Counted from the stretch's first letter, positions 52,960 to 61,561 are shown. The stretch is DNA of 64,000 bases from UBA6168 sp041392505 (GCA_041392505.1 JAWKLX010000042.1:1-64000); one strand, 5' to 3'. The notes: generated by a model not told the origin, from the letters alone. Numbers and translations are program-made.

Positions 52960-54618
52960 TCACTGTACATTCTTCCTCTTTTCCAATATTTTCCCCCCAG
53001 TCTTCACCCTAATCTTATACAACCCCGTATGCGCCGTCAAAAAAAGTGTCTTCCCATCTTCGCCCCACGACATGTTAGCGGGGCGCTCCGGGCCGGTGAT
53101 TTTACCTAATAAATTTCCAGCGGGTGACAACACCCAAACGCCGCCAGGGGCAGAGACAAAAACATTCCCTTTCACATCCACCTTGATGCCGTCAATGGCC
53201 TCGGCCTGTTCGGTTTGGTTGAAATTGAAAAAGACTTCGCCAGCACCCAACTTACCGTCTTGCAGGACGGGGAAACGCCAAACGGTTTTGGTGTTCCAAA
53301 TATCCCGGATGTCCCAGTTGCCGACGTACAAATATTTTTCGTCCGGCGAAAAAGCGATACCGTTGGGGCCACCGAGGTCGGTGGAGAGAAGTTCTGCCTG
53401 CCCATTTTTGATGCGGTAAATGCCTTGGTGCGGGGTTTCTTTTTTCGGGTCGGAATAATTCGACGGGAGGCCATACGGAGGGTCGGTGAAATAGACCGTA
53501 CCATCTGATTTCAGCACGAGGTCATTCGGGCTGTTCAGTTTTTGGTTGTTCCAATTATCAGCGAGCACTGTGATGGGGCCTTTCTTTTCGTGCCTTATGA
53601 TTCGGCGGTTACCATGCTGACACACCAACAATCGACCTTCCGAATCAATGGCCAAACCGTTGCTGCCGGGCTGGTGGTATTGGCCGATGTCCACCCCAGC
53701 ATACCCCGATTTGGTGATGTAAATGGAGACATTATGGGTTACTGGGTCGTATTTGTAAATCACATTGGCATTGGGGTCGCTGAAAAGCAGATAGCCGTCG
53801 GGATGCCAAACTGGCCCTTCCGTAAACTGAAAACCATCCGCCAGTTTTTCCAAACTGAAATCATCAGTGTAAAGTATTTCATCCAGCTTTTTGTCAAAAA
53901 CAGTCAACCCTCCCAATCCCTTCCAATCAGGGTTTGTGGGGTATGTTTCGTAAAAATCCAAAGAAGCCGAACGTATCCAGATATAATTGTCGGGAAGGTC
54001 GGCGAGCGGTCCGTTGATGCCAAGGATGGCGAGTTGGAAAGTATCACCGGACTTGGCATTGTCTGTCAGAAAAACCCTGTTTCGGGAATTGAAGCCAGAT
54101 GCGACACCAGAGCCGGCTTGCCCGAAAGTTTTGTGCAGCTTTCCATTGACCCAGATCTCTGAATAATCGTCCACGACAATTTCAAAGACCACCGTAGAAC
54201 CTTGGGTATTCAATCCGCCTACCTTTTCGGGGATGGTAAGGTTCAACCGGTACCAATTGAAGGATAGCTTTCCGGTTCCCCTCCGCACCTCTAAGGAAGT
54301 CGGGTCGAGGACTTCCCATTGGCTGTCGTCAAAATCAATAACTCCTGCTTTTGGCTGAATGTCGTGCGTTTTGATTTTGTTGCCAGTCGGATATAGTGGG
54401 AGGGGGTCAGACTCGCCGGGGCCGGGTTTTTGAAAATCGGTTTTTATGATTTGAGCATCGGAATAGCGCCACTCGGTGTTTACAAGGCTGACACCTTCGT
54501 GCGTTCGAAGGTCGACGATGGCATCGGCTTGTCCGATGGCCAGTTCCCGCTGCTCTTGGGCAAACAAGCCTGCCGTATTGAGCAATAGGAGGATCAATGT
54601 TGAAATAATTGTTTTCAT
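52960..54618 (-). CDS. Exported SMP-30/gluconolactonase-like protein with N-terminal carbohydrate-binding-like domain
   Basis: 552 residues. Signal peptide (KTIISTLILLLLNTAGLFAQ). Residues about 70-215 form a jelly-roll like that of glycosidases (GSTVVFEIVVDDYSEIWVNG). Residues about 255-545 are a six-bladed SMP-30 propeller: FQFTEGPVWHPDGYLLFSDP, QPGSNGLAIDSEGRLLVCQH, LNSPNDLVLKSDGTVYFTDP and LGGPNGIAFSPDEKYLYVGN, with metal-ligand Glu, Asn and Asp in place. It should hydrolyse an aldonolactone in the periplasm. Last gene of the VOC-YHS-GlcG-SMP30 unit with a terminator-like hairpin after it. Confidence 0.87.
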   Translation of the reverse strand: MKTIISTLILLLLNTAGLFAQEQRELAIGQADAIVDLRTHEGVSLVNTEWRYSDAQIIKTDFQKPGPGESDPLPLYPTGNKIKTHDIQPKAGVIDFDDSQWEVLDPTSLEVRRGTGKLSFNWYRLNLTIPEKVGGLNTQGSTVVFEIVVDDYSEIWVNGKLHKTFGQAGSGVASGFNSRNRVFLTDNAKSGDTFQLAILGINGPLADLPDNYIWIRSASLDFYETYPTNPDWKGLGGLTVFDKKLDEILYTDDFSLEKLADGFQFTEGPVWHPDGYLLFSDPNANVIYKYDPVTHNVSIYITKSGYAGVDIGQYHQPGSNGLAIDSEGRLLVCQHGNRRIIRHEKKGPITVLADNWNNQKLNSPNDLVLKSDGTVYFTDPPYGLPSNYSDPKKETPHQGIYRIKNGQAELLSTDLGGPNGIAFSPDEKYLYVGNWDIRDIWNTKTVWRFPVLQDGKLGAGEVFFNFNQTEQAEAIDGIKVDVKGNVFVSAPGGVWVLSPAGNLLGKITGPERPANMSWGEDGKTLFLTAHTGLYKIRVKTGGKILEKRKNVQ

Positions 54619-54669
54619 GTTGGTATTGAGTTTTAGTAGTTCGATTTATTAAAAATCAAAGGATTGGTT

Positions 54670-55146
54670 TTACTGTAAAAAATGGGCCTTCAAACCCGCC
54701 ATTGCAATCTCCTCATCCTGTTCTGCGCTGGCTGCACCGGACACGCCGATGCCGCCAATTATTTTTCCTTTGTAAACAATGGGGATACCTCCTTTCAATG
54801 AATTTTGATCAATGGAAAGTAAAGCGGGACGGCCATTATTAATGGCATTTTCCAATTTGACTGTTGGAAAGCGGAATAGTGCAGCCGACCTTGCTTTGCC
54901 ATACGATACTTCCGAAGAAATCAAAAATGTACCGTCGATTCTTTCCAGCAAAATCAATGTCCCTGCCGCATCCACAATAGAAATGGCAGCGCCTGGCGCA
55001 TTGTGTTCTTGGGCATAAGCAATGGCGGTCGCCATGATGTTTTTTGCTCCGTCAAGGGTTAATTCATACGTCTCATTAACCTGTTGGGCGATTATGTTTT
55101 GTGCGAAAAAAAATCCGAAAAGGAATAAGAATATATTACGTTCCAT
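54670..55146 (-). CDS. GlcG/HbpS family haem-binding-like protein, exported
   Basis: 158 residues. Signal peptide (ERNIFLFLFGFFFAQNIIAQ), then the GlcG core: TLDGAKNIMATAIAYAQEHN, PGAAISIVDAAGTLILLERI, KARSAALFRFPT and GGIPIVYKGKIIGGIGVSGA. GlcG/HbpS proteins bind haem or small ligands; several sit in glycolate or sensory systems. Second to last in the VOC-led operon. Function here unknown. Confidence 0.87.
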   Translation of the reverse strand: MERNIFLFLFGFFFAQNIIAQQVNETYELTLDGAKNIMATAIAYAQEHNAPGAAISIVDAAGTLILLERIDGTFLISSEVSYGKARSAALFRFPTVKLENAINNGRPALLSIDQNSLKGGIPIVYKGKIIGGIGVSGAASAEQDEEIAMAGLKAHFLQ

Positions 55147-55168
55147 TTGGTTGTTTTTTATATTTTAA

Positions 55169-55208
55169 TTAATGCTGGAAATATTTTTTAATTTATCTCC
55201 AGCATTAA
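55169..55208 (-). terminator. Hairpin between the double-YHS and GlcG genes
   Basis: TTAATGCTGGA (55169-55179) and TCCAGCATTAA (55198-55208) are perfect 11-bp arms, followed in the minus direction by an A/T-rich tract. It may attenuate the transcript between the two genes. Confidence 0.5.
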
Positions 55209-55235
55209 AAAATAAATTGGTTAATTCGAGTCTTG

Positions 55236-56162
55236 TTATTTTACGAGTTCGTCATATTCTCCAACGGACAGTTTTCCCGCTTTTTTAGCAACTTGCTTGG
55301 GCCAGTTTTTATCGGCTTTTTTGGTGTTGTTAGGAATGTTTTCACTGAATAAATCGAATGCTTTTTGTGAATGCTGCAACATCAACCTACCTTCAACAAA
55401 TTGGAAATATTGTGGATCAATAGGGCGCAGCTTATTTCTGCTCATGGCGTAGGCGCAATAACCTCCGTATTGAGGCATGTATTTTTCGGGGTTGGATCCA
55501 AATAGCTGTTTGTTCTCTTCGGAGGAAAATGCATAAAATGCACCATTGTATAATTTTACAAATTCAGGTTTACCTTTTGCAGGTTTATTTTCGGTAAAAT
55601 ATGCGACCACGTCATACCCCTCCGCAATAAATCCCTCGTCGTTTAAATTGACGAGGTATTTTTTTTCTTCATCCGGCACTATGGGTTTACCCTTTTTGCT
55701 CAACAATTGTGGCCAATATTTATCAGCTAATTGCAAGCTGTTTGAATTTTTATTCCAGCCATCCAGTGCTTTTTGGTTATGTTGAAAAATTAACCTTTCA
55801 TTAATTATGCTGAAGTAATTAACATCTATCGGAGCTAAATGTCCGAGCGAAACGGCATAGCCACAATAGCCTCCAAATTGTGGGGTATATTTTTCAGGGT
55901 TTGCGGCAAAAAGCAATTTGTTTTCTTCACTGGAAAAATAATAGGTTGCTTCTTGCCATGTTTCATTAAAGGCTGGATTCCCTTTTACGGGTTTGTTTTC
56001 CGTGAAAAATGCGACAGGGTCATAACCATCGATTAACACCCCTTTTTTATCGGTGTTGACGAGGTAATTTTCCATTTTTAATTGTGCTTGAGAAAAAAGG
56101 GTGTTGCCCATTAAAAACACTAAAAAAATAAAGGTTGTAATTTTAAATAATTGAGTTTTCAT
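55236..56162 (-). CDS. Exported protein with two YHS domains
   Basis: 308 residues. Signal peptide (QLFKITTFIFLVFLMGNTLF), then two YHS units: LIDGYDPVAFFTENKPVKGN with PQFGGYCGYAVSLGHLAPID (about 40-120), and IAEGYDVVAYFTENKPAKGK with PQYGGYCAYAMSRNKLRPID (about 175-260). The units are clearly duplicated. Each is followed by an ERLIFQHNQKALDGW-like helix. Related to the single-domain protein at 45653. Metal or haem binding is plausible; unproven. Confidence 0.88.
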   Translation of the reverse strand: MKTQLFKITTFIFLVFLMGNTLFSQAQLKMENYLVNTDKKGVLIDGYDPVAFFTENKPVKGNPAFNETWQEATYYFSSEENKLLFAANPEKYTPQFGGYCGYAVSLGHLAPIDVNYFSIINERLIFQHNQKALDGWNKNSNSLQLADKYWPQLLSKKGKPIVPDEEKKYLVNLNDEGFIAEGYDVVAYFTENKPAKGKPEFVKLYNGAFYAFSSEENKQLFGSNPEKYMPQYGGYCAYAMSRNKLRPIDPQYFQFVEGRLMLQHSQKAFDLFSENIPNNTKKADKNWPKQVAKKAGKLSVGEYDELVK

Positions 56163-56212
56163 TGGTTTGAAAAATTTAAATTTGGTTGTTTAAAAAAGAT
56201 TTTGAATTAAGA

Positions 56213-57235
56213 TTATTCAAGCAATAATACTGCATGTCCATCAGGGTCACGCACCATCAATGCTTTTTGGGAATTTTCGAGTTGGACTATTCCGTTTGAA
56301 ATAAACTGGAATCCACTATCTAATAATTGTTTAGCTAATTCATCTAATCCATCAACTTTTAAAGTGGTATGCCAGTGCCACAAATCGGTAGGTTGGCTGT
56401 CGGCAGGATATGCCCTCCCACCGGGCGGTGCTATATAATCGAGAAATTCGATGCCAAAACCTTCATTGGTATGGAGTCCGGTGATAAATAATCTGGCCCC
56501 GAATATTTGATTTAAATGTTCTTGTTCAGGCCCATAATTTTCACTGTGACCGCCGACTTCCAATTTTAATATATCCCTCCAAAAAAGGTAAGACTCGTCT
56601 GTGTCAGCTATGCCTATGGCTGTATGGTCAATTCCTAAAAAATTGGATGGATTATTATTGACCATTATTTTTTTCTCCTGATGCCATTTATCATTGCCTT
56701 TATTTTTTGGAAAATATATTAGTTCTAAATTGTGTCCATCGGGGTCTTGAAAATAAAAAGCTTTAATGCCGGCAGCGGCAGAAATATATTCCGGCAAAAT
56801 TTGGGGCGATGTAGAGACATGCACCACTTTTGCTTTTTTCACTTTTTCATAAGCCACTTCCATGTTGTCTACCACTATGGCGATGTGTTGAAACCATAGG
56901 TCATTGCTCTTGCTGTCCAACGGGATTGGTCTGTTGGGTGGGGTGTTGGAAAATTCCATCAGTTCAATTATCTCGTCGCCAATTTTTAAAGTAGCGATTT
57001 GGACAGTGGGGTTTTCGGCTGAAAGACCAAATAGTTTTTGTGCTTTTTTTCCACTGATTTTTTCCACAGACTCCTTTTTAAAGTTGAGTACTTGTGTATA
57101 AAAATCAATGGATTTGTCAAGGTTAGAGACTGTAATGCTTACTTTTTCGACAGCCAAAACAGACTGCCCAAATGCACATAAATATCCAAATAAAAGTGCA
57201 ATAAATAGGAAGATGATTTTGTAATTTGTTTTCAT
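56213..57235 (-). CDS. Exported VOC (glyoxalase-fold) protein with two domains
   Basis: 340 residues. Signal peptide (TNYKIIFLFIALLFGYLCAF). Two vicinal-oxygen-chelate units: about 28-180 (VEKVSITVSNLDKSIDFYTQ to FYFQDPDGHNLELIYFPK) and about 200-340 (IDHTAIGIADTDESYLFWRD to LMVRDPDGHAVLLLE). Metal-ligand His and Glu are visible in the second unit. VOC proteins include dioxygenases, isomerases and lyases; a periplasmic form is uncommon and its substrate is unknown. First gene of the VOC-YHS-GlcG-SMP30 unit under a Crp-type promoter with a long leader. Confidence 0.86.
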   Translation of the reverse strand: MKTNYKIIFLFIALLFGYLCAFGQSVLAVEKVSITVSNLDKSIDFYTQVLNFKKESVEKISGKKAQKLFGLSAENPTVQIATLKIGDEIIELMEFSNTPPNRPIPLDSKSNDLWFQHIAIVVDNMEVAYEKVKKAKVVHVSTSPQILPEYISAAAGIKAFYFQDPDGHNLELIYFPKNKGNDKWHQEKKIMVNNNPSNFLGIDHTAIGIADTDESYLFWRDILKLEVGGHSENYGPEQEHLNQIFGARLFITGLHTNEGFGIEFLDYIAPPGGRAYPADSQPTDLWHWHTTLKVDGLDELAKQLLDSGFQFISNGIVQLENSQKALMVRDPDGHAVLLLE

Positions 57236-57499
57236 TTTGGTCGATTAGTTTTATTTGGTTGTTTATGTAAATTTTATTTCAGTTGCGCATGTTTTTTCCA
57301 TTCCAAACAAGTACATTTCATTTGGTTTTTTTATTAATTCTTGCTTAAAAACGATTGGTCAGAATAAATTAAAATGTAGAAATTAGTTTTTTTTAAGGGG
57401 TGAAAACTGCCGGAATTAATTCCGGCAGTTTTGCAAAAAGAAAAAATTAATTGTTAACATTTGGTTGAAAATAAGGATAATGATTTCTGTTGTTTTTGA
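57236..57499 (-). other. Long leader of the VOC operon with two short ORFs and a hairpin
   Basis: From the promoter at 57505-57512 to the VOC ATG lie about 265 bases. The transcript contains a 14-codon frame MLTINFFFLQNCRN (57416-57460), whose stop falls inside a perfect hairpin (AAAACTGCCGGAATT and its complement, 57404-57433), and a 15-codon frame MKCTCLEWKKHAQLK (57274-57321). Both ATGs follow ACCAAATG, the same context seen before several real genes in this block. Either leader peptides or chance. Confidence 0.45.
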
Positions 57500-57504
57500 T
57501 GATA

Positions 57505-57549
57505 CAAATTTAAATAGAACGAGTCGGAGCTATTGTTACGGAGGTATCA
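57505..57549 (-). promoter_or_regulatory. Crp-type operator and promoter of the VOC operon
   Basis: TGTTAC-ggag-GTATCA at 57534-57549 and perfect -7 element TAAATTTG at 57505-57512; spacing 36.5 bp. Confidence 0.83.
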
Positions 57550-57571
57550 TTTTGGAAATAATTTCAAAATT

Positions 57572-59197
57572 TTAAAGTATTATCAATTTGCTGTTAAATC
57601 CATTAAATCCGTCATTTTCACGGTATAAATTTCGTGGGTCACTTGTCCATTCTTTTTTGTCAATTAGAAATTTATAGCGATATATGCCACTATTGTTGAA
57701 TTTTATATTGGTTTTCCAGTTTCCGTTTTTGGAACGCTGCATGGGTACACCTTCTTTTCGCCAGTTTATAAAATCACCTGTGAGAACTACCTCCTGAGCA
57801 TAACTGCAATTAATGAAAAAATTAGCAACCATATTTCTATAATCAACAATGGGCGTTACTTCAGCATTTGATTTCAATTTGTTCCCAGCAGCCATTTGAA
57901 CAGCATGGCCCGGCCTGATAACACCCCATCCTTGTCGTTCGGCTTTTTCTCCCGGAATATGTCGTGCCGTTATAAATAATATTTCTCGAACAGTATATGG
58001 ATCGAGCAATGGATTAACCTCTAGCATTTGGGCAATGACGGAACAGATAATTGGCGCAGCAAAGGAAGTACCGTCGGCGTGTTGGTAATGGGGAGAAATA
58101 TATTTTGCATCATTTATCTTATGGGAAATCGCTTCTTTGATTATTGCTGTTTTTTGAAATAATAATTCCTTGCTCAAACTAGTCTTATGCAACAGGTTGG
58201 CAAGTTTTGCTTTGATGAATTTATCATCTGAATAATACAAGTCAAAAAGCGCCTCCGCTTCTCGTTGTTCTTTTGTGTTGGGCAAAATGGGGGCTGCTAA
58301 CCAAATGGCTGGAGCTATAATATCGGGTTTTTGAAAACGATCAACAGTTTCCCCAAAGGTTGAATGGTATAAAGTGTTGAGCAGTGGGTCCAATGTGTTA
58401 CGGTCGTTAAGGCCACCAACAGTAATGGCGTAAGGTGAGTTGGCAGGGGGCAACACTGGGGCATCTGGATTGTTGCCTGAAGCAGCAACTACAGAAATGC
58501 CTTTTTTTACAGCGTGTTCAACTGCTTGATCCACTTGGCTTTTTTTATGAGGAATATCAAAATCATCCGTTACGGAAAGGTTGATGATTTTGATGTTATA
58601 TTGTGTGCTATTTTCTACTGCCCATTGTAAAGCCTTGGCAATATTATTTCCAGAAATAGCTCCATTTTCATCTGATACTTTTATTAAAACCAAGTTGGCC
58701 TCTGATGCCAAACCACGATACATGCCACCTGACAAATGCCCGTTTCCGGTACAGATCACAGACGTCATTGTTCCATGCCAGCTATTGTTATGTGGTCTCG
58801 TAAAATAACTTTCATCTCGATCCGGCTGCGTAATGTCCAGTATTTTTAAAATGCGGTTTTTTGGAAAAATTAAATCTGGATGCAAATAAAATCCACTATC
58901 AATAATACAAATAGTGACGCCTTTTCCTTTCTGTTTTGTGTCGGCCAAGAGTCGTGTAGGAATAGGCAATATTTTATAGCCGTTTATTTCTGCGGGCTCT
59001 TCTTTTGCTTTAAGAATGGACAATTGTAATTCTAATTGTGCCTGATCGATACATCGGGTACATGCCCCTAGTTCAGCTCGCCAGTCAGGAACTTCATCGG
59101 ATAATAAATCCAATATTGGTTGGTCTACTTCGGAGTGAAATGCCTTGATAAGATATTCGTGATGTTCGCCACAAATAGGGCATTTATTATTTTTCAT
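57572..59197 (-). CDS. Cytosolic subtilisin (S8) with zinc-ribbon N terminus and glycogen-binding C terminus
   Basis: 541 residues without signal peptide. Residues 1-60 hold CPICGEHH and CTRC, a likely zinc ribbon. The S8 domain (about 80-440) has the triad: Asp in VTICIIDSGFYLHPD, His in NNSWHGTMTSVICTGNGHLS, Ser in HADGTSFAAPIICSVIAQML, with oxyanion Asn in VVAASGNNPDAPVLP. Residues about 455-541 (EVVLTGDFINWRKEGVPMQR and NSGIYRYKFLIDKKEWTSDP) match an AMPK-type glycogen-binding CBM48 domain. It appears to be an intracellular protease targeted to glucan. No propeptide is obvious. It lies in the glycogen/glucose block, but no own Crp-type site was found. Confidence 0.85.
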   Translation of the reverse strand: MKNNKCPICGEHHEYLIKAFHSEVDQPILDLLSDEVPDWRAELGACTRCIDQAQLELQLSILKAKEEPAEINGYKILPIPTRLLADTKQKGKGVTICIIDSGFYLHPDLIFPKNRILKILDITQPDRDESYFTRPHNNSWHGTMTSVICTGNGHLSGGMYRGLASEANLVLIKVSDENGAISGNNIAKALQWAVENSTQYNIKIINLSVTDDFDIPHKKSQVDQAVEHAVKKGISVVAASGNNPDAPVLPPANSPYAITVGGLNDRNTLDPLLNTLYHSTFGETVDRFQKPDIIAPAIWLAAPILPNTKEQREAEALFDLYYSDDKFIKAKLANLLHKTSLSKELLFQKTAIIKEAISHKINDAKYISPHYQHADGTSFAAPIICSVIAQMLEVNPLLDPYTVREILFITARHIPGEKAERQGWGVIRPGHAVQMAAGNKLKSNAEVTPIVDYRNMVANFFINCSYAQEVVLTGDFINWRKEGVPMQRSKNGNWKTNIKFNNSGIYRYKFLIDKKEWTSDPRNLYRENDGFNGFNSKLIIL

Positions 59198-59223
59198 TTG
59201 GAATTAATATTAAGAGGAAAAAA

Positions 59224-59245
59224 TAAGGGGCAGATGCGCCCCTTA
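59224..59245 (-). terminator. Hairpin between DoxX and protease genes
   Basis: TAAGGGGC-agatgc-GCCCCTTA, perfect 8-bp arms, 16 bases after the DoxX stop (minus direction), followed by an A/T-rich tract. Confidence 0.55.
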
Positions 59246-59260
59246 ATGCTGGATTTTGTT

Positions 59261-59662
59261 TTAGGTTTTAACAAATGATAATTTATTGATAAAAGGTATT
59301 TCCGATAAATTCAGAATGACGAGATAAAGTGATGAAATAAATACGGCTACAGCTAAGTAAAATAATAACCCTCCATCACCTTGTATTTCTATCCCCAAAA
59401 TGGTTATATGAAAAAATATGGCACCGGAAATTATTCCAAAAGCCATTAATGCCCCAATTGTTCGGGTAGATGGAATTAAAATTAAAATGGCTGCAAGTAA
59501 CTCCATGACCCCAGTTCCGATTCGTCCCCACGGCTCCATGCCGAGGGTTTCAAAAATATAAATAGATTCAGGTGCACCAGTAAATTTAAAATACAAGGTT
59601 TGTAATAAAATGACTGCAACGGTAATTCTGGCAATCCAGCTGAAGATGATTAATGTTTTCAT
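59261..59662 (-). CDS. DoxX family membrane protein
   Basis: 133 residues, four helices. The family pattern is RITVAVILLQTLYFKFTGAP, ETLGMEPWGRIGTGVMELLA and ILIPSTRTIGALMAFGIISG. DoxX-like proteins are small quinone- or redox-linked membrane subunits, often beside oxidoreductases. Here it follows the GMC oxidoreductase gene across a large palindrome and might be its membrane partner. That is inference. Confidence 0.82.
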   Translation of the reverse strand: MKTLIIFSWIARITVAVILLQTLYFKFTGAPESIYIFETLGMEPWGRIGTGVMELLAAILILIPSTRTIGALMAFGIISGAIFFHITILGIEIQGDGGLLFYLAVAVFISSLYLVILNLSEIPFINKLSFVKT

Positions 59663-59703
59663 TTTTTTAAGTTTTAATTTTGATGATTATTTAAAATATT
59701 TAA

Positions 59704-59923
59704 GAGGTGGACACTGGGTAATATCAAAATGCGGAGCAGCAAGTTTTTCGCTCTTGGCGACTACCCAACGTGCTCCTTTAGGGGTTTTTAAGGGGCGGTA
59801 TCGGTTTTGAGAACCGATACCGCCCCTTAAAAACCCCGGGAGGGCCGAGCAGGCAGATCAATAAATGCGAAAATGATGTTTCGGCTCGCAAATACAATCA
59901 CAATTTAATGCGATGTCCACCTC
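59704..59923. repeat. Nested palindrome with a perfect 26-bp core hairpin
   Basis: Core arms 59781-59806 and 59812-59837 are exact inverted copies around TTGAG; each is made of GGGGTTTTTAAGGGG and CGGTATCGGTT. Outer arms GAGGTGGACA (59704-59713) and TGTCCACCTC (59914-59923) enclose the whole. Side words AATGCGGAGCAGC and CAACGTGCTCCTTTAGG recall 45480-45615. It lies between GMC and DoxX genes. Confidence 0.85.
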
Positions 59924-59942
59924 TCATTTGAAATGTTTAATC

Positions 59943-61475
59943 CTACAAAACTTCATTGAGCATATAATCCCCCACCCGCAACGCCATCGCCATAATAGTC
60001 AATGCCGGATTGACGGCGGAGCTTGAAGGGAAAAAGCTGCCATCGACGACAAAGAGGTTTTTTATTTCGTGCGACCTGCACCATATATCGAGTGCTGATG
60101 TTTTTGCATTTTTTCCAAACCGGACAGTTCCACACTGATGGGCCGTGCCAGCCAGCGGTATTTTTTTCCCTAAATAGACATGATTTGGTAATAGGTGTTT
60201 TTCACAGCCGATGTGCTCCAACAACCATTTGAGTTTTCTTTGCAAACGGTGGTGGCCTTCAAGATTGTTTTCCTTGTAATGAAGGGTGATGTTGGATTGC
60301 TCGTCCAATGTTACTCGATTGTTTGGATCTGGCAGATCTTCAGAGGTCATCCAAAAGTCGAGGGAATGTTTTGCCAAGTAATCCAGTGAAAAACTGGGGG
60401 CAAAAGATGGGGCATCCTCCTTGTACATGATTGGGTCGGATTTGCCCAACATTTGAATATGGCCCATTGGGAATTTGAAATCATCATCACCAAAATAGTA
60501 ATCGTTAATGCCAAGGGTTTTGCCAAATTTGGTCGGGTTGGGTTTGGTAGAAATGGCCAACAGCGCAGAATTGTTGTGTGCCATGTAGTGCCGACCAACC
60601 ACATCCGAACCATTGGCTAATCCGTTGGGGTGGTGATCATTTTTTGAGCGTAACAACAGTGCCGCAGAGTTAATTGCCCCGCAGCTTACCACTACAGTGT
60701 CGGCTTCATATATGATTTCTTCTCCATCTTTTTTTGCCACTACTTTTTTGATTTCAGTACCGTTAGCATTGGTTTCCAAGCGATCCACATACGCTCCTGT
60801 CACCATGGTCACATTGGGATACCTCAACGCTTTTTTGATGCAGATAACGTGCGAATCAGATTTGGCTTCCGATGGGTCTGGAAAGCCATCGAAGCGGTCG
60901 AGCGTGGCAGGCGCATCTCCATTGCTATTCCCAAGTCTAACTCCGACTGGAAGCGGGAATGGCTTTAATCCCATTTCCGCTAAATCATTGCTCAGCTCCT
61001 GAATTCGTGGTTCGTGGTTTAAAGGAGGTTCGGGGTAAGGGGCGGCTTCCATTGGTTCGCAAGGGTCGGTTCCCCTTTCGCCGTGTACACTGTATAAGTT
61101 CTCTGCCTCCAAATACCAAGGAGCTAATACTTGATAATCGATTGGCCAGGCCGGAGAAATTCCACCGTGGTGGTGCAGCTCTCCGAAATCATTTTCCCGC
61201 ATTCGCAGCAGAGCGGCTCCGTACACTTTGGTATTGCCGCCCACACAGTAATGGATACCTGCGTGAAATGATTTGCCATTGCTGTCTTTCCACTCCTCCT
61301 TGGCCTTATATCTGGCTTTGAGGAACACCGCTTCGGTGTCCCAGTTTTCTTTTTCCCGGGGAATGTATTCCCCTCTTTCAAGAATCAATATTTTTTTGCC
61401 AGAAGGTGCCAATTTGTACGCCAAGGTGCCTCCTCCTGCACCGGTGCCAATGATGATGATGTCGTAATGGTTCAT
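59943..61475 (-). CDS. GMC family oxidoreductase (flavoprotein)
   Basis: 510 residues from ATG 61475 (MNHYDIIIIGTGAGGGTLAY); a longer frame from 61580 begins before the promoter and was rejected. FAD motif IIGTGAGGGTLAYKLAPSGK, GMC box CVGGNTKVYGAALLR, and the C-terminal active-site region AGTAHQCGTVRFG followed by DGSFFPSSSAVNPALTIMA. The family oxidises alcohols and sugars (glucose, gluconate, choline). The ATG is preceded by ACCAAATG opening a 4-codon frame that ends over the GMC ATG. Under a Crp-type promoter; substrate probably a sugar, by context. Confidence 0.9.
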   Translation of the reverse strand: MNHYDIIIIGTGAGGGTLAYKLAPSGKKILILERGEYIPREKENWDTEAVFLKARYKAKEEWKDSNGKSFHAGIHYCVGGNTKVYGAALLRMRENDFGELHHHGGISPAWPIDYQVLAPWYLEAENLYSVHGERGTDPCEPMEAAPYPEPPLNHEPRIQELSNDLAEMGLKPFPLPVGVRLGNSNGDAPATLDRFDGFPDPSEAKSDSHVICIKKALRYPNVTMVTGAYVDRLETNANGTEIKKVVAKKDGEEIIYEADTVVVSCGAINSAALLLRSKNDHHPNGLANGSDVVGRHYMAHNNSALLAISTKPNPTKFGKTLGINDYYFGDDDFKFPMGHIQMLGKSDPIMYKEDAPSFAPSFSLDYLAKHSLDFWMTSEDLPDPNNRVTLDEQSNITLHYKENNLEGHHRLQRKLKWLLEHIGCEKHLLPNHVYLGKKIPLAGTAHQCGTVRFGKNAKTSALDIWCRSHEIKNLFVVDGSFFPSSSAVNPALTIMAMALRVGDYMLNEVL

Positions 61476-61561
61476 TTTATTTTCATTTGGTTGAAGGACG
61501 AGAATGCCATGTATGACACTTGTCCATACAAATCTTTTGGTTGAATAAATAAATGATGAGG

